Positions 59,536-64,000 of a DNA stretch of 64,000 nucleotides are shown in pieces. Each line of letters opens with the position of its first letter. Positions within the stretch are counted from its first letter, which is position 1. Source of the DNA: an uncultured Porphyromonadaceae bacterium. Its GTDB lineage: Bacteria; Bacteroidota; Bacteroidia; Bacteroidales; Muribaculaceae. The notes under the pieces are model-generated. The model saw only the letters and a list, made by a program, of their open reading frames with translations, did not search any database and was not told the origin of the DNA. Location of the stretch: NCBI GenBank assembly GCA_900540625.1, contig UQGP01000002.1, positions 79,118 to 143,117 on the forward strand, given 5' to 3'. The position numbers and the translations under genes are program-made.

Positions 59536-62463
59536 TCAGTATCCGAATATATCTTCGGTGGTCAGGATGACCACCTTGCCTATGCGGCGCAGGGCGTCCA
59601 AGTCAAGGTCTTCGACCTTGCCTAAGATAGCATAATTGTATATATTACCCTTAACGTGCTGTTGCTGGTAGGAAATGACATCGGCCATAGATATGGACGG
59701 CAGAGCGGCAAAAGTCTTGGCATCCATATCGTAATCAATTCCGTGGTCTTGAGCCTCTATCCACGCCCATGCAATATTGTCCTTGATGGTACGCGAGGTG
59801 CGCAGACGGCTGTCAAGTCCGTCTTTGGCCAAGCGTAAGGCATCCTCGCTCTGAGGCATGTCGTTGATAATCTGGTCAAAGGCTTTGATTGCATCTATCA
59901 GCTTGTCGTTCTGGGTGGCAATGAAAGTGCGGTAGGTATAGGGCCTGTTGGCACGACCCGGTGTAGCCATATAAGCCGAGGCAGAGTAAGCCAACGAGCG
60001 GCTCTCGCGCATTTCTTGGAATACAATGGAGTTCATCCCACCTCCGAAGTACTCATTGTACACCGTATTAATAGGCTGACGTGCCGGGTCGTACACTTCG
60101 CCTCGGTTGCTGACCATGGACATATATACCTGCTTGGCATCGTAAGGTGCAATGTATATCGTGGTCTCGGTGGGCACGGGCATGTCATAGTCAGGCGAAG
60201 CGGGTACTTCGGCAAGATGCGACGGTATGCTGTGGCAGCTATTGATCGACTTCAAGGCTTGCTCCAATGTCTTAGGACCATAGTATATGATGCGATGCTT
60301 GTGCGTGGACAGTGAGCGGAGACAGGTCAACACGTCCTCGGGATTGAGAGCTCGCAGCTGCTCGGGTGTATACAATGTTGCGAAGTACGGATTGGCATCC
60401 TTCCCGCCATAAGAGGCGTATGAACTCAGGCGCCCGAAGTTGGTACGCTGGTCTGTCTTACTGTCATTCATGCCCTTGATTGAACGCTCTACCAGAGTAT
60501 TCCAGACGGCGGTATCCGAAACGGCATCGGCAACGAGAGTCTCGTACAAGCGCATGGCTTTATCCATGTTCTCGCTCAAGCCCGACAGGGTGACGTAGGT
60601 GCGACGTTCGGTGGGATATATGATGTACGAACATGCCAGACTGTAAAAGTCGTTCTTAATCTGAGCCACGGTACGATCCTTGGTGCCGAGCAGGCTCAAG
60701 TAGGAAGCGGCACGAGCCAAAGCCTTGTCTGCGTATGTACCATACTCGTATACATATGTCAGGGTAAAGATGTCGTTGGTCTTATTTTGGCTGTACATCA
60801 CTTCAAGGCCGCCTTTCTTGGTCTTGGCAAAGGTGAGGTCTTTCTTGAAGTCGACAAAACGTGGTTCGACAGGAGTGACTGCCGAAGCCTGCACTTCACG
60901 CAGGAAGTTGCTGGCGGCATCGCGGTTGGTGGCTATGGGCGTGATGGGTGGTTTGGCTATCTTGAGGACGCTGTCATCGTTGCCCCGGCGTTTGTATACG
61001 GCCACGTAATTGGAAGTACCGAAATAGCGGTTGGCCACTTCTACGATGTCCTCTTTGGTAATTTTGTCCAGACGCTCGATATCGCTAACAACATCAGACC
61101 AGTCTTCACCATTGACAAAAGCATTTACATACATATCCGCATGCGAATCGCGTTCCTCAAGTTGGTTTTGCAAGGCCAATTTGTAGTTATTGACCACAGC
61201 CTTGATTAAGTCAGCGTCAAAATCGCCCTTGCACAGCTTGGCGACTTCGTCCACCAGCAGCGTACGTACATCGTCCAATGTCTGCCCTTCCTTGGGTTGG
61301 CCTATACCTATGAGCATACTTTGATCGGCCAAGGTATACAGAAAGATGCCGGCGCCGAGGGCGGCCTGACGCTGGGTGATGTCGCGGTCAATGAGACCTG
61401 ACTTGCCGTTTTGCAGCACCTCTGCCAAGACGTTGAGTATCATCATGTCCTTGTCCTTAGCTGCGGGCAGACGCCATGCCAAATATATGCTTTCGGCTTC
61501 AAGGCCCTTGACTTCCCTGACTATAGGCGTGGTGATGGGCGTTTCGGGCGTCACGGTCAGTGTCGGCAGCGACTCATTGGGTTTCATTGCACCGAAGTAT
61601 TTGGTAATGATGTCCACAAAATTGTCCGGGTCGAAGTCACCGACAGCGACTACAGCCATATTATTGGGTACATACCATACGTCGTGATACTTCTTGACGT
61701 TGGTTATCGAGGGGTTCTTGAGATGTTCCTGCGTGCCCAATACGGTCTGAGTGCCGTAGGGATGATGCGGATATATGGCCGAGAACATGGCTTCCAAGGC
61801 CTTGCGGCTGTCATCGGTGAGGGACATATTCTTTTCCTCGTAGATGGTCTCCAACTCGGTATGGAAGCCGCGGAGCACGGGCTGAATAAAGCGGTCGGCC
61901 TGGATACGTGCCCAGTTGTCTATCTGATTGGACGGTATATCTTCTACGTAGCAGGTGACGTCCTGAGATGTGTACGCATTGGTGCCTTTGGCGCCGATGG
62001 TTGACATCAGCTTGTCGTACTCGTTGGGAATGGCTATGAGCGAAGCCTTGTAGCTTACCGAGTCTATCTGATGGTAGATGGCGGCACGTTGTGCGCTGTC
62101 GGTGGTCTGACGATAGACCTCGAAAAGGTTCTCGATTTGGTCCAGCAACGGTTTCTCGGCTTTGTAGTCCGAGGTTCCGAAATTGGGCGTTCCCTTGAAC
62201 ATCAAGTGCTCGAAGTAGTGTGCCAGACCGGTGGTCTCGGCGGGGTCGTTTTTACCGCCCACGCGCACGGGAATATAGGTCTGGATACGCGGCTCGTCCT
62301 TATTGACGGACATGTACAGGCGCAAGCCGTTGGGCAGCGTGTACATCAGCGTCTTGGCCGGGTCGTTGGGTACCGTCTTGTACTCATAACGGTATGCCGA
62401 AGCTCCGAGTGCGGTCAGCACCGCCAAGGCCACAACGGCAAAAGATCTGAAAATAAGCTTCAT
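59536..62463 (-). CDS. M16-family zinc metallopeptidase (pitrilysin/insulinase type)
   Basis: This 975-residue exported protease (signal peptide MKLIFRSFAVVALAVLTALGASA) has two M16 units. The first carries the inverted zinc motif H82-Y-F-E85-H86 in GLAHYFEHLMFKG and the downstream Glu in ELETIYEEKNMSLTDD. The second half (from about residue 530) lacks the motif, as usual for the non-catalytic half, and contains NEYFGGGMNSIVFQEMRE. It would degrade oligopeptides in the periplasm. The two halves in one chain match the Bacteroidetes periplasmic M16 enzymes. It is followed by a stable hairpin. Confidence 0.92.
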   Translation of the reverse strand: MKLIFRSFAVVALAVLTALGASAYRYEYKTVPNDPAKTLMYTLPNGLRLYMSVNKDEPRIQTYIPVRVGGKNDPAETTGLAHYFEHLMFKGTPNFGTSDYKAEKPLLDQIENLFEVYRQTTDSAQRAAIYHQIDSVSYKASLIAIPNEYDKLMSTIGAKGTNAYTSQDVTCYVEDIPSNQIDNWARIQADRFIQPVLRGFHTELETIYEEKNMSLTDDSRKALEAMFSAIYPHHPYGTQTVLGTQEHLKNPSITNVKKYHDVWYVPNNMAVVAVGDFDPDNFVDIITKYFGAMKPNESLPTLTVTPETPITTPIVREVKGLEAESIYLAWRLPAAKDKDMMILNVLAEVLQNGKSGLIDRDITQRQAALGAGIFLYTLADQSMLIGIGQPKEGQTLDDVRTLLVDEVAKLCKGDFDADLIKAVVNNYKLALQNQLEERDSHADMYVNAFVNGEDWSDVVSDIERLDKITKEDIVEVANRYFGTSNYVAVYKRRGNDDSVLKIAKPPITPIATNRDAASNFLREVQASAVTPVEPRFVDFKKDLTFAKTKKGGLEVMYSQNKTNDIFTLTYVYEYGTYADKALARAASYLSLLGTKDRTVAQIKNDFYSLACSYIIYPTERRTYVTLSGLSENMDKAMRLYETLVADAVSDTAVWNTLVERSIKGMNDSKTDQRTNFGRLSSYASYGGKDANPYFATLYTPEQLRALNPEDVLTCLRSLSTHKHRIIYYGPKTLEQALKSINSCHSIPSHLAEVPASPDYDMPVPTETTIYIAPYDAKQVYMSMVSNRGEVYDPARQPINTVYNEYFGGGMNSIVFQEMRESRSLAYSASAYMATPGRANRPYTYRTFIATQNDKLIDAIKAFDQIINDMPQSEDALRLAKDGLDSRLRTSRTIKDNIAWAWIEAQDHGIDYDMDAKTFAALPSISMADVISYQQQHVKGNIYNYAILGKVEDLDLDALRRIGKVVILTTEDIFGY

Positions 62464-62642
62464 AATGTGAATGTTATGTTGGTGTTGTCTTATGTATCAT
62501 TGTATCGTACGACTTCGCGGCAGGCTTCCGCTTGCATCGCGACCGAGCCGGCAAAGTCGCTTAAAATTAGTGCTTTTGCGCAACGTGGCATCGCTGCCGA
62601 ACGTTAAAAAATCATTATGCGCAATTTCTCGTCCTGACTTCG

Positions 62643-63887
62643 TCAATGCGTACCCCAAAACTCCTCAGTGAACAATTTGGCAATTCGCTGGTGTCTTTTC
62701 ATAAGCATGGTTCTACTGATTGTTTGCTTATTGTGAGGCAATGTCAGCTGTATCGTCACGACGGTCTGCGCCAGGGCGAGGACTTTGTCCACACTCATGT
62801 TGATATCGGACGATTTCAGCAGGCGTTCCAATTCCTTGTAGACTTTCAAGGCCACAAAGCAGATGCATACGTGTGCTTCTATACGGCGTCGAGTGAAGTG
62901 GAAAATAGGGCGAATCTCAATCTTCGACTTTGATATGCGAAAGGCCCTCTCGACGTGCCACAGATTGTGGTAGGCGGCATATATGTCATTGGCGAGCATG
63001 TCCGTATTGGAGAGGTATCCTTTGAGACCATCCCATCTCGCATCCTCCTCCAGTTTCTCATAATTGATGCACACTCTTACATCTCCCTCCATTTTCAGGA
63101 ACTTGTTGTATCCGCGCTTGTTTATGTTGTCCTTAGTAAGTGTGCCATTATGGAATGCTTTTTCTAAACGGCGTATCCCTTTCTCCCGATTATAGGCGTC
63201 CTTGCGGGCACGTGCTTCCGTATATCCGACCAGCAGTCTCCGTCCGTTGCCTTTGTCGCATTCAACCATTCTCCCGTCCATTTTTTGCTGCGCCAGTATC
63301 CAGTCCTTTGTTTTTCTGCTCTCGTTCTTAATCCTTGCACCGATAATATACTTGTAGCCGTTTGTTTCAAGCTCGGCTATGTTGTCATTGTTCATCAATC
63401 CGGAGTCTGCCACTACCACAAAATCCTCCAGTCCATATCTCCGAACAAAATTCTTTATTATCGGAAGCATAGTGTGTCCTTCGTATTTGTCGCCTTCGTG
63501 TATGCAGTAGGCAAGCGGATAGCCGCCCTTGCTGACCAGCAGCCCCAATATAATCTGAGGGTTCTTGTGGCGTCCTTCCTTGGAGAATCCGGCCTTACGC
63601 AATTCGTCCTCATGGTCCGCTTCAAAATAAAGCGTGGTCACATCATAAAACAGCACGCCGATATGTCCGCCTAAAACCGCCTTTGTGTGAAAGACGCTTA
63701 TGTCCTGCACTATCTTATGCTGATTGTCGCTCAGCTTGTCCAAATAACGATAAATCTTCGACAGGCTTATATCCTCATCGAAATGATTCTTCAGATACTC
63801 CACCGTGGCTGCCTTGCTTGCAGGATAGGAAAGGCGGGCCTTTACGAGTTGGCGAAACACTCCGTCGTTTATCCTATTGAATCCCAC
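62643..63887 (-). CDS. IS1634-like (DDE) transposase, N-terminal part missing or out of frame
   Basis: The transposase core is intact. FYDVTTLYFE gives D82, VVADSGLMNN gives D161, and WHVERAFRISK gives E312, consistent with a DDE transposase of the IS4/IS1634 group. The listed start is a GTG at 63887. Conserved sequence continues upstream in frame (ISANGADLILDHVFDNVGFNRI) to 63965, where stops occur in this frame. IS1634 transposases normally have about 80-100 residues more at the N-terminus, so the gene is probably truncated or frameshifted, or the window cuts the element. Left and right ends were not found. Confidence 0.8.
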   Translation of the reverse strand: MGFNRINDGVFRQLVKARLSYPASKAATVEYLKNHFDEDISLSKIYRYLDKLSDNQHKIVQDISVFHTKAVLGGHIGVLFYDVTTLYFEADHEDELRKAGFSKEGRHKNPQIILGLLVSKGGYPLAYCIHEGDKYEGHTMLPIIKNFVRRYGLEDFVVVADSGLMNNDNIAELETNGYKYIIGARIKNESRKTKDWILAQQKMDGRMVECDKGNGRRLLVGYTEARARKDAYNREKGIRRLEKAFHNGTLTKDNINKRGYNKFLKMEGDVRVCINYEKLEEDARWDGLKGYLSNTDMLANDIYAAYHNLWHVERAFRISKSKIEIRPIFHFTRRRIEAHVCICFVALKVYKELERLLKSSDINMSVDKVLALAQTVVTIQLTLPHNKQTISRTMLMKRHQRIAKLFTEEFWGTH

Positions 63888-64000
63888 GTTGTCAAAGACA
63901 TGGTCAAGTATCAGGTCCGCTCCATTGGCAGAGATATTGGTTATGTAGGGAAATTCAGAAAATAGTCAACTAATTATTTGTCAGAGTCATAGAAGTTTTG
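62643..64000 (-). mobile_element. IS1634-like insertion sequence, incomplete in window
   Basis: The element contains the transposase gene. Terminal inverted repeats and target-site duplication could not be identified. Its left end lies between the M16 gene start (62463) and 62642. Its right end is at or beyond the window edge. Confidence 0.5.

Overview
The window looks like a chromosomal segment of a member of the Bacteroidales, possibly Muribaculaceae or a relative. Base composition is moderately GC-rich. Many upstream regions carry the Bacteroidetes sigma factor -7 motif (TAnnTTTG), sometimes with a TTTG/TTG -33 element 19-20 bp away. Gene content also fits: Na+-NQR, TamL, DUF1343/NamZ, DUF4922, B3/B4-domain protein, NTP_transf_4 GlmU-like protein. 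The species assignment is inference. I saw no rRNA, tRNA, CRISPR array or prophage.

Layout. 1-315: start of a DHH phosphoesterase gene, cut by the window edge. 543-6430 (minus): complete nqrABCDEF operon for the sodium-pumping NADH:quinone oxidoreductase, closed by a strong terminator. 6942-10327 (plus): exbB-exbD-exbD-tonB, which powers TonB-dependent outer-membrane transport, with a good promoter and terminator. 10478-16706 (plus): TamL-like outer-membrane assembly lipoprotein, phosphoglycolate-phosphatase-like HAD enzyme, GlmU-like nucleotidyltransferase, B3/B4-domain protein and GNAT/FemAB-like protein. 16761-17578 (minus): a cupin and a small TPR protein. 17638-21315 (plus): secreted histidine phosphatase and GH20 hexosaminidase.

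21445-38319 (minus) is the most interesting region: eleven co-oriented genes that together look like a peptidoglycan/MurNAc salvage locus. In transcription order: amidase with a split catalytic domain, glycosyltransferase 2, Ap4A-phosphorylase-like DUF4922 protein, SpoIID/LytB protein, AmpG/MurT-like transporter, NamZ exo-muramidase, FAD/Fe-S D-lactate-dehydrogenase-like enzyme, NagX-like acyltransferase, MurK-like sugar kinase, MurQ etherase and SGNH hydrolase. A plausible flow is cell-wall fragment, MurNAc, MurNAc-6-P, then GlcNAc-6-P plus D-lactate, with the D-lactate oxidised by the neighbouring flavoprotein.

38778-42004 (plus): wecC-wecG-wecB, for making and transferring ManNAc/ManNAcA. 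42112-44913 (plus): SpoU methyltransferase translationally coupled to an ABC importer (FecCD permease and ATPase). 45259-51162 (plus): tripartite RND efflux system, followed by an LpxA-family acyltransferase. 52313-52645: csaA-like gene interrupted by an in-frame TAA. 52860-59210 (minus): unknown membrane protein, NADP-glutamate dehydrogenase, an orphan 449-residue protein and a secreted Ig-like-domain protein. 59536-62463 (minus): M16 metallopeptidase. 62643-64000: IS1634-like transposase whose N-terminal part is not in frame.
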